DNA of 64,000 bases from an uncultured Candidatus Saccharibacteria bacterium (GCA_927910745.1 CAKMNX010000014.1:1-64000), one strand, 5' to 3'. Positions 8,855 through 17,118 are shown, counted from the stretch's first letter. Translations and numbers: made by a program. The notes: a model not told the origin generated them from the letters alone.

Positions 8855-9628
8855 ATGTACGAACAAGAACTTCATACCGCGCAGCGGATTGCTCGCGAGG
8901 CGGGCGATATTATGCGCCGCTATTTTGATGGCGACCAACAGCGTCAGACCAAGGCGGATGGCACGCCAGTGACAATTGCCGATACAACAATCAACTCGCT
9001 GGTGATCCAACGCCTGCACGAGATCTTCCCGGACGATGGCGTCATTGGCGAAGAGGAGAGCACGACGGGCTATGGCCTCGGGCGGAAGTGGCTGTGCGAC
9101 CCAGTCGACGGCACGAAGGCCTTTACCTGGGGTGTGCCCACAGCAATGTTTTCGCTCGCACTGGTAGTTGATGGTGTGCCAACCGTCGGTGTTGGCTATG
9201 AACCAATGACAGATCGGCTCTACTGGGCAGTGCGTGGCCATGGTGCCTTTTGCAACGGTACGCGGCTGCAGGTGAATCACCAGACGCTTGCGGAGGGGAT
9301 CTTTGCTGCGTCGTGTAGCTATGCAAATATCCGTCGCCATAAGTATTATGATGAGCTGATTGAACACAAGGTGAGCACAGCAAGCATTAGTGGTGCAGTG
9401 GCCAAGAGTGTTCGCGTGGCTGAGGGGCGCTTCGTTGGGTATTATGCCGAGAAGGTGAATGCGTATGATATGGCAGCAGTGCACGTTATTGTTGAGGAGG
9501 CTGGTGGTAAGATGACGAGTATATCGGGCCAGCCGCTTAATTATGCGCAGCCATTTTGTGGTGCGCTTGTGTCTAATGGTGTCGTGCACGATGAGCTGAT
9601 GGCAATAGTGCGCAGCGAGTGCTCATAA
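8855..9628 (+). CDS. Inositol-monophosphatase-family phosphatase
   Basis: This 257-aa Mg2+-dependent phosphatase of the IMPase/FBPase superfamily has the metal motifs GEEES (Glu ligand, residues about 68-72), DPVDGTKAF (catalytic Asp cluster) and, near the end, NAYDMAAVHVIVEEAGG, the conserved third Asp region. DGTKAF with Lys, and overall similarity to histidinol-phosphatase-type members (HisN), are visible, but no his genes are nearby, so specificity is open. A promoter sits within the longer frame: TTGCAC (8818-8823), 18 bp, TATACT (8842-8847). This leaves the ATG at 8855 leaderless. The 3' end overlaps the convergent polymerase gene by 6 bp. Confidence 0.87.
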   Translation: MYEQELHTAQRIAREAGDIMRRYFDGDQQRQTKADGTPVTIADTTINSLVIQRLHEIFPDDGVIGEEESTTGYGLGRKWLCDPVDGTKAFTWGVPTAMFSLALVVDGVPTVGVGYEPMTDRLYWAVRGHGAFCNGTRLQVNHQTLAEGIFAASCSYANIRRHKYYDELIEHKVSTASISGAVAKSVRVAEGRFVGYYAEKVNAYDMAAVHVIVEEAGGKMTSISGQPLNYAQPFCGALVSNGVVHDELMAIVRSECS

Positions 9629-10855
9629 ATACCGCACGCTACCAAATGGTATTTTGCGCTTCATCTGCGTGGCAATGCCGAGAGTGTCGGCTGGCTGAAC
9701 GGTGTGTGGGCCGTAGAATTGGTTGATCTCGTCGATTGCAGCAGTGAGAGCGTGGCGAGCTGATGGGTCGTCGAAGAGTGCGAGCTGTGCGTCTGTCTCG
9801 CTTGTGAGAAGATAACACGACATGCCAATCTCATAGGCGGGCAGCGGCATCGACTGGGTGAGTCGCTTGACGATATGAAAGAGCGTGGTGCCATCACATA
9901 GTGGATGCTCGCGGCGCTCGTGGTTGTGCCAGCGGCCTGTTTGATAACTTTTGGCATAGAGGCGCACACCACGGGCGCGCACGTATTGCTGCCGGAGCGC
10001 AGCCGCGATGTCTTCGCAGAGGACGTGGAAGCGGCGCAAGACTTGATCGTAATTGAGGTTTGGCTGATCAAGGACGAACTGTCGCCCGACTGTCTTAAGC
10101 GGGCGCTCATCACTATCTACCTCCCAACCGCGCAGCCGCTTATACCAGTCGCGCCCTGGCTTGCCATGAAACACCATGTGCTCGAGCGTTGCTTCGCTTG
10201 CGGCCAGAAAGTCCAGTGGTGTCTGGATACCAACCTGGTGGAGGCGCTTGCTGTAGCCAGCGGCAATACCAGTGAGGTCTTCGAGCGATAGTGTAGCGAG
10301 TACTGCGTGGAGATTATCTGCAGTGATGCAAGTCAGGCCGTCAGGCTTATTGATACCGGCAGCAATCTTAGCTAGCCAGCGGTTGGTGCCAATGCCGACA
10401 TTGCAGCGCATGTAGTCGCCAACTTCGCTACGGAGGCGCTGCTTGATCTCCTGGCCAATCGCCAGTGCGCCGCGTGCTCGGATGTCAGGTGGGCTTTGGC
10501 TTAGGTCGATCACCCCTTCATCAATGCTTTTCATGGTAGCGCTGGGCGAGTAGTCGCTGAGGATGGTTGCAAGTCGGTGGTAGACATAGCGATACTTGGG
10601 TGGATCGCTTTCTAGCGGAACAATATCGGGACAAAGTAGCCGCGCCGCAGGCAGGCGCATGCCAGTACGGACACCGCGCGCTTTGGCTTCGTAGCTTGCA
10701 GTGACGATAGTCGCATGCTGGTTGCGCCGATTAACAATAACAACTGGTCGGTGGCGGAGTAACGGCCGAGATTGCTGCTCGATCGTGGCAAAGCAGCTAT
10801 TAAGATCGATATGCATCATCAGTGGTGGGGCGGGATTGATATTGCTATGAGACAT
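9623..10855 (-). CDS. Y-family (DinB/UmuC-like) translesion DNA polymerase
   Basis: This 410-aa error-prone polymerase has the first catalytic Asp in MHIDLNSCFA, the second acidic pair in MKSIDEGVIDLS, an RCNVGIGTNRWLAKIAA palm motif, a thumb helix-hairpin-helix (LEDLTGIAAGYSKRLHQVGI) and a little-finger domain. It belongs with DinB/ImuB/UmuC rather than replicative enzymes. The ATG at 10855 overlaps the end of the upstream small gene by 11 nt, so the two are translationally coupled. The pairing with a small ORF recalls the damage-inducible mutasome cassettes of other bacteria. I see no LexA-type operator upstream. Confidence 0.88.
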   Translation of the reverse strand: MSHSNINPAPPLMMHIDLNSCFATIEQQSRPLLRHRPVVIVNRRNQHATIVTASYEAKARGVRTGMRLPAARLLCPDIVPLESDPPKYRYVYHRLATILSDYSPSATMKSIDEGVIDLSQSPPDIRARGALAIGQEIKQRLRSEVGDYMRCNVGIGTNRWLAKIAAGINKPDGLTCITADNLHAVLATLSLEDLTGIAAGYSKRLHQVGIQTPLDFLAASEATLEHMVFHGKPGRDWYKRLRGWEVDSDERPLKTVGRQFVLDQPNLNYDQVLRRFHVLCEDIAAALRQQYVRARGVRLYAKSYQTGRWHNHERREHPLCDGTTLFHIVKRLTQSMPLPAYEIGMSCYLLTSETDAQLALFDDPSARHALTAAIDEINQFYGPHTVQPADTLGIATQMKRKIPFGSVRYL

Positions 10856-11111
10856 GATCGGCCTCGCGTGTGAGCCGCCATACCAGTGTGATACTGTCAA
10901 ACTCGAGGCGGTAATCAGCCTGCTCATCTGTCACATCGAAGATATGCACCGTACGTGCACCGCGCTGATGCTCGAAGCCCAGGCCGATTCGCCTGATCGT
11001 CACTTCCTGGCCATTGCCGCGCCGAAATTTGACTGGCTGACATGGCTGGTGCCCACGCCGAAAAATCGCTACCACCTCCACGACTTCATCAAGATATAGT
11101 TCATCATCCAT
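10845..11111 (-). CDS. Small partner protein co-transcribed with the Y-family polymerase
   Basis: The 88-aa protein begins MDDELYLDEVVEVVAIFRRG and appears beta-rich throughout (QEVTIRRIGLGFEHQRGARTVHIFDVTD... YRLEFDSITLVWRL), suggesting one small beta-barrel domain. Short beta-rich ORFs next to ImuB/DinE polymerases are known in actinobacteria (DUF6504-type), and this may be an equivalent; that link rests on context and length only. Start support: TATACT at 11124-11119, 7 nt before the ATG. The stop overlaps the polymerase start. Confidence 0.6.
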   Translation of the reverse strand: MDDELYLDEVVEVVAIFRRGHQPCQPVKFRRGNGQEVTIRRIGLGFEHQRGARTVHIFDVTDEQADYRLEFDSITLVWRLTREADHVS

Positions 11112-11218
11112 TGTTCTTAGTATAGCGCATGAGCTAGGTACGGTCGACGAGTGAAAACATAGTAACAGAGGTAGAGTGTGCGTATACATCAAGTGATGTA
11201 TTGCTATACTAGTACCCT

Positions 11219-11284
11219 ATGCTACTCTCGCTTTACAAGAAAACACCCCATGGGAGTGAGATAAAAACCAAACCTTTTACATAG
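11219..11284 (+). CDS. Possible 21-aa peptide behind a clear promoter
   Basis: An extended -10 (TTGC-TATACT, 11205-11210) stands 8 nt before an ATG that opens 21 codons, starting MLLSLYKKTPHG and ending at TAG 11284. The geometry matches the leaderless starts of real genes here, but the peptide is Lys/Thr-rich and unlike anything I know. The transcript may instead be a non-coding RNA, or may run into the region opposite the small membrane gene. Confidence 0.25.
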   Translation: MLLSLYKKTPHGSEIKTKPFT

Positions 11285-11361
11285 GGCTAAAGGAAAATGA
11301 CGCGCAGCTCTTACATACTGTATTGCCTCGCACAAGAGCATAGCGAAGACGAAGAAGGGGA

Positions 11362-11391
11362 TATTTACAAAACGAACAGCGCCAGCTGTTC
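11362..11391 (-). terminator. Intrinsic terminator of the small membrane-protein gene
   Basis: GAACAGC (11374-11380), a gcca loop, then GCTGTTC (11385-11391). On the minus strand it is followed by GTTTTGTAAAT, a U-rich tract. It lies 55 nt past the stop of the gene at 11446. Confidence 0.7.
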
Positions 11392-11445
11392 TTGGCTAAG
11401 TTATCATAATAAAGCTAATGCAACAGAGCGGCGCAGCTCAGAAAA

Positions 11446-11619
11446 TTATTTCTGCTTACGGCTCTCGATAAACATCATAATAAGCCAGATAATGACGACG
11501 ATTGCTGCGAGCGAGAGTAGTCCGTTGATGATCCATGCGGCCAGCTTTAGTGCTGCACCAAGCAGCCATGCGGCAATAATGACAATAGCGATTGTGAGAA
11601 TAAGTCGAGATAGTTTCAT
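11446..11619 (-). CDS. 57-aa two-helix membrane protein
   Basis: This short gene encodes MKLSRLILTIAIVIIAAWLL as a first membrane helix, then LKLAAWII and a second helix (LLSLAAIVVIIWLIMMFI), ending ESRKQK. It is too short for a usual length cut-off, but it has its own promoter, stop and terminator. The -10 TATACT (11631-11626) sits 6 nt before the ATG, and a TTGCGC -35 lies 18 bp further up, inside mutY codons. No Shine-Dalgarno beyond AAAAGG is present. Function unknown; it could be a small stress or regulatory membrane peptide. Confidence 0.7.
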   Translation of the reverse strand: MKLSRLILTIAIVIIAAWLLGAALKLAAWIINGLLSLAAIVVIIWLIMMFIESRKQK

Positions 11620-11640
11620 CCTTTTAGTATACTATACTCT
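11620..11640. promoter_or_regulatory. Shared palindromic -10 for two divergent leaderless genes
   Basis: The 21 bp between the ATG of the 57-aa gene (11619, -) and the ATG of mutY (11641, +) contain AGTATACT at 11626-11633, a perfect palindrome. Read on each strand it supplies TATACT (minus 11631-11626, plus 11628-11633), 6 and 7 nt from the two starts. RNA polymerase can use only one direction at a time, so the genes probably compete for initiation. Confidence 0.65.
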
Positions 11641-12396
11641 ATGGACACAGCGCAATTTCAGGCCATGATATGGCACAAAGCCAAGCAGCTCTACCGCCCC
11701 ATGCCGTGGCGCAGCCAGCCGACGCTGTACTATGTGCTGGTGAGTGAGCTGATGCTACAGCAGACGCAGGTGGCGCGGGTGCTACCTAAGTTTGCCGAGT
11801 TTACTGCGCAGTTCCCGACCATCGAGGCCCTGGCGGTGGCCCAGCTACCAGCGGTGCTGCAGGCGTGGCAGGGCTTGGGGTATAACCGTCGGGCCAAGTA
11901 CCTCCACAGCGCGGCGCAGGCGATTGCCGATGGTGCCCCTATTGCGACGCAGGCCGACCTTGTGGCACTGCCTGGCATTGGCGCTAACACGGCTGGGGCG
12001 ATTATGAACTACGTATACCAAACCCCGACCGCCTTTGTGGAGACCAATATTCGCACGGTGTATTTTAATCACTTTTTTGCTAGGCAGGAGCGTGTGGCAG
12101 ATAAGGAGGTGCTGGCGCTGGTGGAGCAGACGATGGATAAAGAGCAGCCCCGCCAGTGGTTCTGGGCGCTGATGGACTACGGCGCTGAGCTAAAGGCGGC
12201 GGGTAAGGGTCAGCTCGGTACCAGCCGGCACTACACGCGGCAGTCGCGCTTTGCTGGCAGCTTGCGCCAGATGCGGGGTGAAATTGTGCGGCGCATGGCG
12301 CAAGGGCAACCACTGAGCGCCATTACCCAGGAGCTACACGGCGACTCGCGTTTTGCTGCTGCACTGGATGGACTACGGAAGGATGGGCTTGTATGA
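11641..12396 (+). CDS. mutY: Adenine-DNA glycosylase, short form without Fe-S cluster
   Basis: This base-excision repair enzyme of the HhH-GPD family removes A opposite 8-oxoG. It shows SELMLQQTQVARVLPKF (the MutY signature ELMLQQTQ), the helix-hairpin-helix LPGIGANTAGAI with the catalytic-pocket region, and WFWALMDYGAEL. Two oddities are visible. The segment that normally carries the catalytic Asp (DGNV) reads VETNIRTV, with Glu at that place. No cysteines of the C-x6-C-x2-C-x5-C cluster remain; the chain is only 251 aa and lacks the C-terminal NUDT1-like 8-oxoG domain. The leaderless start comes from TATACT at 11628-11633. The next gene overlaps by 4 nt. Confidence 0.85.
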   Translation: MDTAQFQAMIWHKAKQLYRPMPWRSQPTLYYVLVSELMLQQTQVARVLPKFAEFTAQFPTIEALAVAQLPAVLQAWQGLGYNRRAKYLHSAAQAIADGAPIATQADLVALPGIGANTAGAIMNYVYQTPTAFVETNIRTVYFNHFFARQERVADKEVLALVEQTMDKEQPRQWFWALMDYGAELKAAGKGQLGTSRHYTRQSRFAGSLRQMRGEIVRRMAQGQPLSAITQELHGDSRFAAALDGLRKDGLV

Positions 12397-12689
12397 GTGA
12401 GTTAGTCCTCACGCGAGCAGAGGCTATCGCGCTATGTCACACGTGGGCGCGGATGCTTCGCCGAGAGTATACGATCGACACGCTGGTGAGTGACTATGGC
12501 GATGGAGTGCTTATGTCTGACCAGCTGGCCTATCCGCTTGAGATGCAGCCATGGATCACGCCAGAGGCCGAGCCGCTCCTCTCGGCGATTCGCGACCATG
12601 CAGTAGACGTCGATATTGACCACACCCGGCGAGCTGATTGGGAGAAGCTACTGGAGCTGATCGATCAGCTACCAAAGAGTGAATCATAA
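12393..12689 (+). CDS. Hypothetical protein coupled to mutY
   Basis: This 98-aa acidic protein starts at the ATGA overlap with the mutY stop, so it is translated by coupling. Helical segments (LTRAEAIALCHTWARMLRREY) precede a short acidic middle (DYGDGVLMSDQL) and a C-terminal helix (WEKLLELIDQLPKSES). No motif is recognised. The tight coupling suggests a role with the glycosylase or simply co-regulation. Confidence 0.6.
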   Translation: MSELVLTRAEAIALCHTWARMLRREYTIDTLVSDYGDGVLMSDQLAYPLEMQPWITPEAEPLLSAIRDHAVDVDIDHTRRADWEKLLELIDQLPKSES

Positions 12690-12776
12690 GATACGTGGAG
12701 ACATTAGCACTAGATAGTGCGTGATAATAGCAGCCTTTCTAACCTATGACCTGCACCTGGCTTCCTATGCAGATAA

Positions 12777-12799
12777 TGAATATCTAATAAGTATATTCA
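12777..12799. repeat. Copy 1 of the 23-bp element TGAATAT-N9-ATATTCA
   Basis: This is a perfect inverted repeat, extendable to AATGAATAT/ATATTCATT, followed by TTTTT, so here it may also act as a terminator for the gene ending at 12689. The same arrangement with a 9-nt spacer recurs at 13534, 28702, 44561 and 55236, always between genes. Confidence 0.6.
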
Positions 12800-12879
12800 T
12801 TTTTTATGAAAGGTAAGGAAGTCATGGTAGAGAATAGCCACATAACGAAGATTCAAGGCAATAAGACTCTTGACCACTC

Positions 12880-13421
12880 TTACAGCTGCACGCCAAGCCA
12901 TCCAGCAAGCACTGTTCCAGCGCCATAGGCCAGGGCAGCGGCGATAGCACCGAGGGCGAAGGTCTGCAAGGCAGCGACAATTGGATTCTCACCACCAACT
13001 TTGCCCTTGATATAGCCAATTGCCACAAAGGTGAGTGCCGTCGCTCCCGAGCTGATATAAAACAGCAAGGATGAGCCGCGCTCGAGCCGCGTGCCAGGAC
13101 ATGGGCAAGATAGGGGATAACAGGCACACTACCAACAGCGACAAAGGCAGCAAAGGTCATGAAGCCGATGATTTTTGGTGAGGCGCGTTTGCTTGTATTC
13201 CGCGCTGACTCATCGTGCTCAGCACTGGCTGCAAGGTAGGCGCTAGCACCCATCGAGAAGCCATCGGCAATAAGGTTGGCTGCGCCCAGCACCAAGATAA
13301 TTGCACTCGAGATACCCGCGCCAGCACTGGCTGCTACCACAGCAAAGGTTGTGACGGTACCATCGACTGCACCATAGACAAATTCAGAAATATAACGTTT
13401 GAGGACAGGTTTCATATTCAT
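12880..13421 (-). CDS. VIT/CCC1-family iron or manganese transporter (one frameshift near 13087)
   Basis: This is a membrane transporter of the Ccc1/VIT1 family (Fe2+/Mn2+). The N-terminal half reads SEFVYGAVDGTVTTFAVVAAS, then LVLGAANLIADGFSMGASAYLA, the family's first two helices with the Asp/Met metal site, and a short cytoplasmic loop. The C-terminal half (LLFYISSGATALTFVAIGYIKGK ... YGAGTVLAGWLG) is in another frame. One missing base near 13087 joins them as RGLERGSSLLFYIS. Total length is about 180 aa, slightly short. The start at 13421 is leaderless with TGC-TATACT (13436-13431) 9 nt upstream. Copies of the 23-bp element flank the gene on both sides. Confidence 0.82.
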
Positions 13422-13533
13422 AACTTGGCTAGTATAGCATAGTGTGGTGCAAATGCAAAAGCGAGCAGTCGGTGGAGATATGATGAAAACCACAAAATGG
13501 AGGCAATGGGCGTCTCACCGCTGAGGTGATTAA

Positions 13534-13556
13534 TGAATATCTGAACAGAATGTTCA
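13534..13556. repeat. Copy 2 of the 23-bp element
   Basis: TGAATAT-N9-ATGTTCA, one mismatch from the perfect palindrome. It is located 112 bp upstream of the VIT-family gene start and 58 bp beyond the end of the HExxH gene, and is preceded by CTGAGGTG, as is copy 3. Confidence 0.55.
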
Positions 13557-13614
13557 TTGTAACAGTGTGCAAGATAAGTATAGGGCAATAGATAAGCACA
13601 GACCTAGCTTACGA

Positions 13615-15090
13615 CTAGTTTGCTTGCTTAGGCTTAAGGAGGAGCTGATTGCGCTCGGCAGTGCGCGTCCGCGCCTCATCTAGCAGAGTGATACCTTCTT
13701 GCGAGCTGAGGCTAACGATCCGCACATACTCGCTCTTGGTCTTCTTGTCGTAGCCCGAGACAGCGACGATACCAAGCTGCTCGTCGGCATAGATGACGTT
13801 TTCTTCCTCGCCATCGTAGTCGATTTCATTAAACAGGCTTACATCCAGCAGTGCCGTACCGCGGCCATTGTCCCACGTGGCAAAGACACCAATGCGGCGC
13901 TGCACTGCATCTAGATCGGTCGAGTCAAATGGCGTGTCTTTATCGATATACTCGATGATTGGCGCAAAGATCAGTGTATCGGCCTTGGGAAGGATCGTCT
14001 TGAGTGCGTGGTCATTTGGTAGCGAGTAGGCCAGGGCAAAACGCCTAGTAAAGTCATACGAGAGCGGGTAGCGCCCATCGGTCGATGTGGTGTACTCGAC
14101 TTGGTGGCGCGAATCAAGGAAGGTAAGCTCGGCGGGCGAGTAGATTGGTTTATGCTCCTCTGTCGCGGTGACCTCATTCGTTATTTGGCTCACCTTTGTA
14201 TCTGCATCGGTGTAGACCATGGAGTTACCCATGACAGTGACGGGGGAGGCGTATTCATTCACAGCGTCAGACTTATCGCGCTTGCTGAGGCCGCAGCCCA
14301 TAGCAAGCAGCTGCTGGATGGTATCGACAGCACAATGCTGCGTTATATTGCCTTCGGCATCAGTAATGAGGCAGTCCATCACCATCTCGTGCCCCATACC
14401 TCTGCCGAACTGCTTTTCCTTGCTGGGGTCGCTATTCTGTTCATCTTCTGAGAGTATATGCCCAATCTCATGGCTATATACGTTGCCACCAGTCTTGTTG
14501 CTCAGCACAAGTACTATCGGGCCGTTGCCGCCCTTGGCTTTGTCTTCGTCGGTGCTCTGGAAGGCGAGGCCGAGTACGTCATTTTCCACACCTGCTGTGT
14601 TAACAGCCATCAGCATGAGTGAATGCTCACCATCCTGCACGTCTAGCTGCTCGCGATATTCTTCGGCAATTTTTTTGATTTGGTCGTTGGAGTAATAGTA
14701 TTCGGTCGTGCCGTCTTCCTTGGTGCGAGTGCTATCTGGCGCAACGTTGCTTGCAAACTCGGTAATGTGGAACTCATACGCACCACGAGTTGTGTGGGTA
14801 ATGCGGCTGGTATGGACATGCACTTCTTCGAATATCTCTTCGTTACTCTTGCCAGGTTCGAAGCCAGCGGCGTTGAGCGCCACAACACCAAGCCGGACAA
14901 CAACCGGCTGGAATGAATCATTCTCGTGGTCTTGGCACTGCTCTGCAGAAGGCTGAGGGGCGTCGCCGCTGGGGAGTAGTGCGCCAAGTGCGCCAAGGCA
15001 AGCCGCTGCCAATGCCCCGCGGCGCGAGAGATGTCGTGATGGTTTTTTGACTGAGCTATCTGGCACAGCCTCAGATTCCGAGTGAGTCAT
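13615..15090 (-). CDS. Exported HExxH zinc-metalloprotease-like protein
   Basis: This 491-aa protein has an N-terminal SRRGALAAACLGALGALL segment (twin-Arg plus hydrophobic core, ending before a Cys-containing mature start), then a long extracytoplasmic region. The zinc motif HEIGHIL sits at about residue 210 in GGNVYSHEIGHILSEDEQ, preceded by a LMLMAVNTAG strand. The third metal ligand cannot be assigned. The family is unclear; it could be a secreted peptidase acting on host or cell surface. The start is put at 15090, not 15099: TATAAT ends at 15100, so the transcript begins within the first ATG triplets and the second ATG is 9 nt from the -10. A TTGACA lies 18 bp further up. Confidence 0.72.
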   Translation of the reverse strand: MTHSESEAVPDSSVKKPSRHLSRRGALAAACLGALGALLPSGDAPQPSAEQCQDHENDSFQPVVVRLGVVALNAAGFEPGKSNEEIFEEVHVHTSRITHTTRGAYEFHITEFASNVAPDSTRTKEDGTTEYYYSNDQIKKIAEEYREQLDVQDGEHSLMLMAVNTAGVENDVLGLAFQSTDEDKAKGGNGPIVLVLSNKTGGNVYSHEIGHILSEDEQNSDPSKEKQFGRGMGHEMVMDCLITDAEGNITQHCAVDTIQQLLAMGCGLSKRDKSDAVNEYASPVTVMGNSMVYTDADTKVSQITNEVTATEEHKPIYSPAELTFLDSRHQVEYTTSTDGRYPLSYDFTRRFALAYSLPNDHALKTILPKADTLIFAPIIEYIDKDTPFDSTDLDAVQRRIGVFATWDNGRGTALLDVSLFNEIDYDGEEENVIYADEQLGIVAVSGYDKKTKSEYVRIVSLSSQEGITLLDEARTRTAERNQLLLKPKQAN

Positions 15091-15273
15091 ATTAGCCATA
15101 TTATATCACTAAAGAGTCAAAAATGTCAAACTATGTTGGTGTGCGCTGTGTAGTTCTAGCTATCTGCAGCTTAAGATTTTTCTTTTGAATGTTAGCTCAA
15201 TCTCTTATTTTGTTATTTTCTCTTTTGTAAGCATAAATAAAGCTGAGCCACAGAGGTAAAAGTAGATTAGTAG

Positions 15274-15308
15274 AAAAATAGAACTCGCTTATTACTTAAG
15301 CGAGTTCT
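15274..15308 (-). terminator. Strong intrinsic terminator
   Basis: AGAACTCGCTTA (15280-15291) and TAAGCGAGTTCT (15297-15308) form a perfect 12-bp stem with a 5-nt loop, followed on the minus strand by ATTTTTCT. It ends the minus-strand transcript that finishes at 15332. Confidence 0.88.
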
Positions 15309-15331
15309 AAGTGCGCTGCCAGCGTGAGGTG

Positions 15332-15748
15332 CTATTGCTGCTCGGCCGGTGCTTGTGTTTGTTGCTGATTCTCGGTGTCGCTATTGGTGGAGAAGAGCTG
15401 GAGTGATTCATCGCTCAGTACGTTAGGGTCAAAGGTGCCATCGGCGATCTTGCTGCGGCGCTGCTGATACATTTTTTTGAACTCGTCGAGCGACTCTTTC
15501 GTAACGCTGCCTTCGGTTTTGTACGTCTCGGGCTCGGCATCGCGAGCGGCTTGCTTGCGCACCTCCTGGAAGCCAGGCCGACTGAGATCAACCTGCGCTG
15601 CGCCACTGGTGTTGTACATATCCATGGCGATCCACACCATGACACCTGCAATAGCAATCACCCCGCAGATCATCACCAAAAAACGGTGCTCGCGCATAGT
15701 GGTTAGCTGGTGCTCGAAGTCGATCTTATTGGGCTGGCTGCTGGGCAC
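15332..15748 (-). CDS. Single-pass membrane protein with Gln-rich C-terminus
   Basis: This 138-aa protein starts at GTG 15748, chosen because AGGAGGTGCC lies 5 nt upstream and the frame then overlaps the preceding gene by 23 nt (coupling). One membrane helix (FLVMICGVIAIAGVMVWIAM, residues about 22-41) is followed by a charged extracytoplasmic part and a Gln/Thr-rich end. It is unrecognised. It forms a transcription unit with the signal-peptide protein upstream and ends at a strong terminator; the pair may be a small envelope or secretion module. Confidence 0.65.
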   Translation of the reverse strand: MPSSQPNKIDFEHQLTTMREHRFLVMICGVIAIAGVMVWIAMDMYNTSGAAQVDLSRPGFQEVRKQAARDAEPETYKTEGSVTKESLDEFKKMYQQRRSKIADGTFDPNVLSDESLQLFSTNSDTENQQQTQAPAEQQ

Positions 15749-16280
15749 TCGGCACCTCCTTTTTGGCGGGGAATTGCTTGCTATAAAATACGTCGAACTG
15801 TGAACCATATTGGCTCAGTAGCTGGTTGAGCCGCAAGGCGACATCGGCTACTCGTTTGCGTTGCTCGCGCACGGGCTTGATGCGGTAGTAGAACTCGACC
15901 GGTTGGTCGGTGCAGTCGATGCGCAGCAGCTCGGATAGCTTCTCTTCGTATTGGCGATACTCACTGCGGAAAGCGGTAAGCTGGGTGTTGTATTCTACCG
16001 TCGTTTTGGCAAGCTCCACACCATCGAGTCGGTTGAGAGCGATGCGGCTATTAAGTGGTGCCATCAGACGGGTGGCAATCACCTCGTACTGCTGTCCTTG
16101 GTTGACCCGGACAAGCCCATCGTTGGCGTGGATGCGCCGCAGGGTAGACTTGACGCGGACGCAGTTTTGTTTTATTTGAGTGAGTTGATCGTTGCTGAGT
16201 GGTGCAGCAGGCTCGGCATAGGCCGGAGAGCCAAGGGCAGCAGTGGCAACTATAACAACAGCAAGAAAAGTACGCTTCAT
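15726..16280 (-). CDS. Secreted coiled-coil protein
   Basis: This 184-aa protein has a clear signal peptide (MKRTFLAVVIVATAALGSPAYA, cleavage after AYA) and a mature chain predicted to be helical and coiled-coil (residues about 100-130, EYRQYEEKLSEL). It has only two cysteines (KQNCVRVK and RIDCTDQ), which could form a disulfide, fitting the DsbA-like enzyme at 1830. Promoter: TTGACC (16317-16312), 17 bp, CATAAT (16294-16289), and a GGGGAG Shine-Dalgarno. Function unknown. Confidence 0.7.
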   Translation of the reverse strand: MKRTFLAVVIVATAALGSPAYAEPAAPLSNDQLTQIKQNCVRVKSTLRRIHANDGLVRVNQGQQYEVIATRLMAPLNSRIALNRLDGVELAKTTVEYNTQLTAFRSEYRQYEEKLSELLRIDCTDQPVEFYYRIKPVREQRKRVADVALRLNQLLSQYGSQFDVFYSKQFPAKKEVPSAQQPAQ

Positions 16281-16338
16281 AGCTCCCCATTATGACGCAT
16301 CAGAGGAGATTGGTCAAATAGTTTGCTCTTAAAAATAA

Positions 16339-17118
16339 TTACGTAATCACTGCTGCAATAAAAGCAATCAGTACTAACAAGATTGGTAGCCCAAGACCCA
16401 GGATGAGGGCAATGTTGACACTATTGTTGATAATGATACTGTCGCGCTCGAGACCATTGACGAGCTTGGCGAAGGGTGCGTAGGCTTGGATGGCGGCCCA
16501 CCACCAGTCGTAGTCGTTATTGAGGGCTTGCTCGATGTTGTAACCATAGAGAGCACCGCCAACGCCAGGTGACACTGCAGCACCAAGGCCTGCTAACAGC
16601 TGAGCGCTCGCTCCGGCAAAGTCGAATTGAATACGCTGACCATTGACCCACATAATGATAAAACTTGCTTCAGCTGCTGCTTTGGTAATCTGTTGTGGAT
16701 CAACATCGAGTACCATGTCAACTATTTGGTTTGTTTGGGGGTTACAATCAATAGCGCGGATGCGGTTGGTCGTCGTCCATTCGAGAATGCAGGGAACTTG
16801 GCTCAAGATGGTGCGGTTGTGGTAGTGCGAGACGGGTGTTGCCATAACGAGTGGTGTGCCGTCGAAAACACTGCTGTAGTTGGCGTCCATCGCTGCTGGT
16901 GCAGGCTGTGGCGCTGGCTGCATAACAAGAGGAACAGGCTGCTGAACAGGTGATTGCTCGGCTGGCTGGGTGAGGCTATCCTGGAGCGTTGGCTCTGATG
17001 ACTGCTGTGGCTGTGTTTGTGCTGACTGCTGTGGATAATATGGTGGTGGCGCAGGCTGAGTCTGGGGTGGGGCCGCTGGCTGTGATCGATTAGGATAAGA
17101 AGGAAATTGCTGATTCAT
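16339..17118 (-). CDS. Membrane protein with Pro/Gln-rich N-terminus
   Basis: This 259-aa protein has residues 1-80 almost entirely Pro/Gln/Ala/Ser (disordered). It then has a beta-rich domain (TILSQVPCILEWTTTNRIRAIDC ... FIIMWVNGQRIQFDF) that recalls a PH-like fold, a Gly-rich stretch, and one C-terminal membrane helix (VNIALILGLGLPILLVLIAFIAAV). It is unrecognised beyond that. The leaderless start is supported by TATAAT at 17130-17125, 6 nt upstream. An ACAGAGGT octamer lies at 17160. Confidence 0.65.
   Translation of the reverse strand: MNQQFPSYPNRSQPAAPPQTQPAPPPYYPQQSAQTQPQQSSEPTLQDSLTQPAEQSPVQQPVPLVMQPAPQPAPAAMDANYSSVFDGTPLVMATPVSHYHNRTILSQVPCILEWTTTNRIRAIDCNPQTNQIVDMVLDVDPQQITKAAAEASFIIMWVNGQRIQFDFAGASAQLLAGLGAAVSPGVGGALYGYNIEQALNNDYDWWWAAIQAYAPFAKLVNGLERDSIIINNSVNIALILGLGLPILLVLIAFIAAVIT

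Noticed and set aside
11297..11668. 123-codon plus-strand frame before mutY
   Set aside because: It runs antisense through the real 57-aa membrane gene and over the mutY start; composition is not protein-like.
12705..12722. TTAGCACT...AGTGCG resembling a CIRCE site
   Set aside because: The spacing is 4 nt rather than 9 and no heat-shock gene is adjacent.
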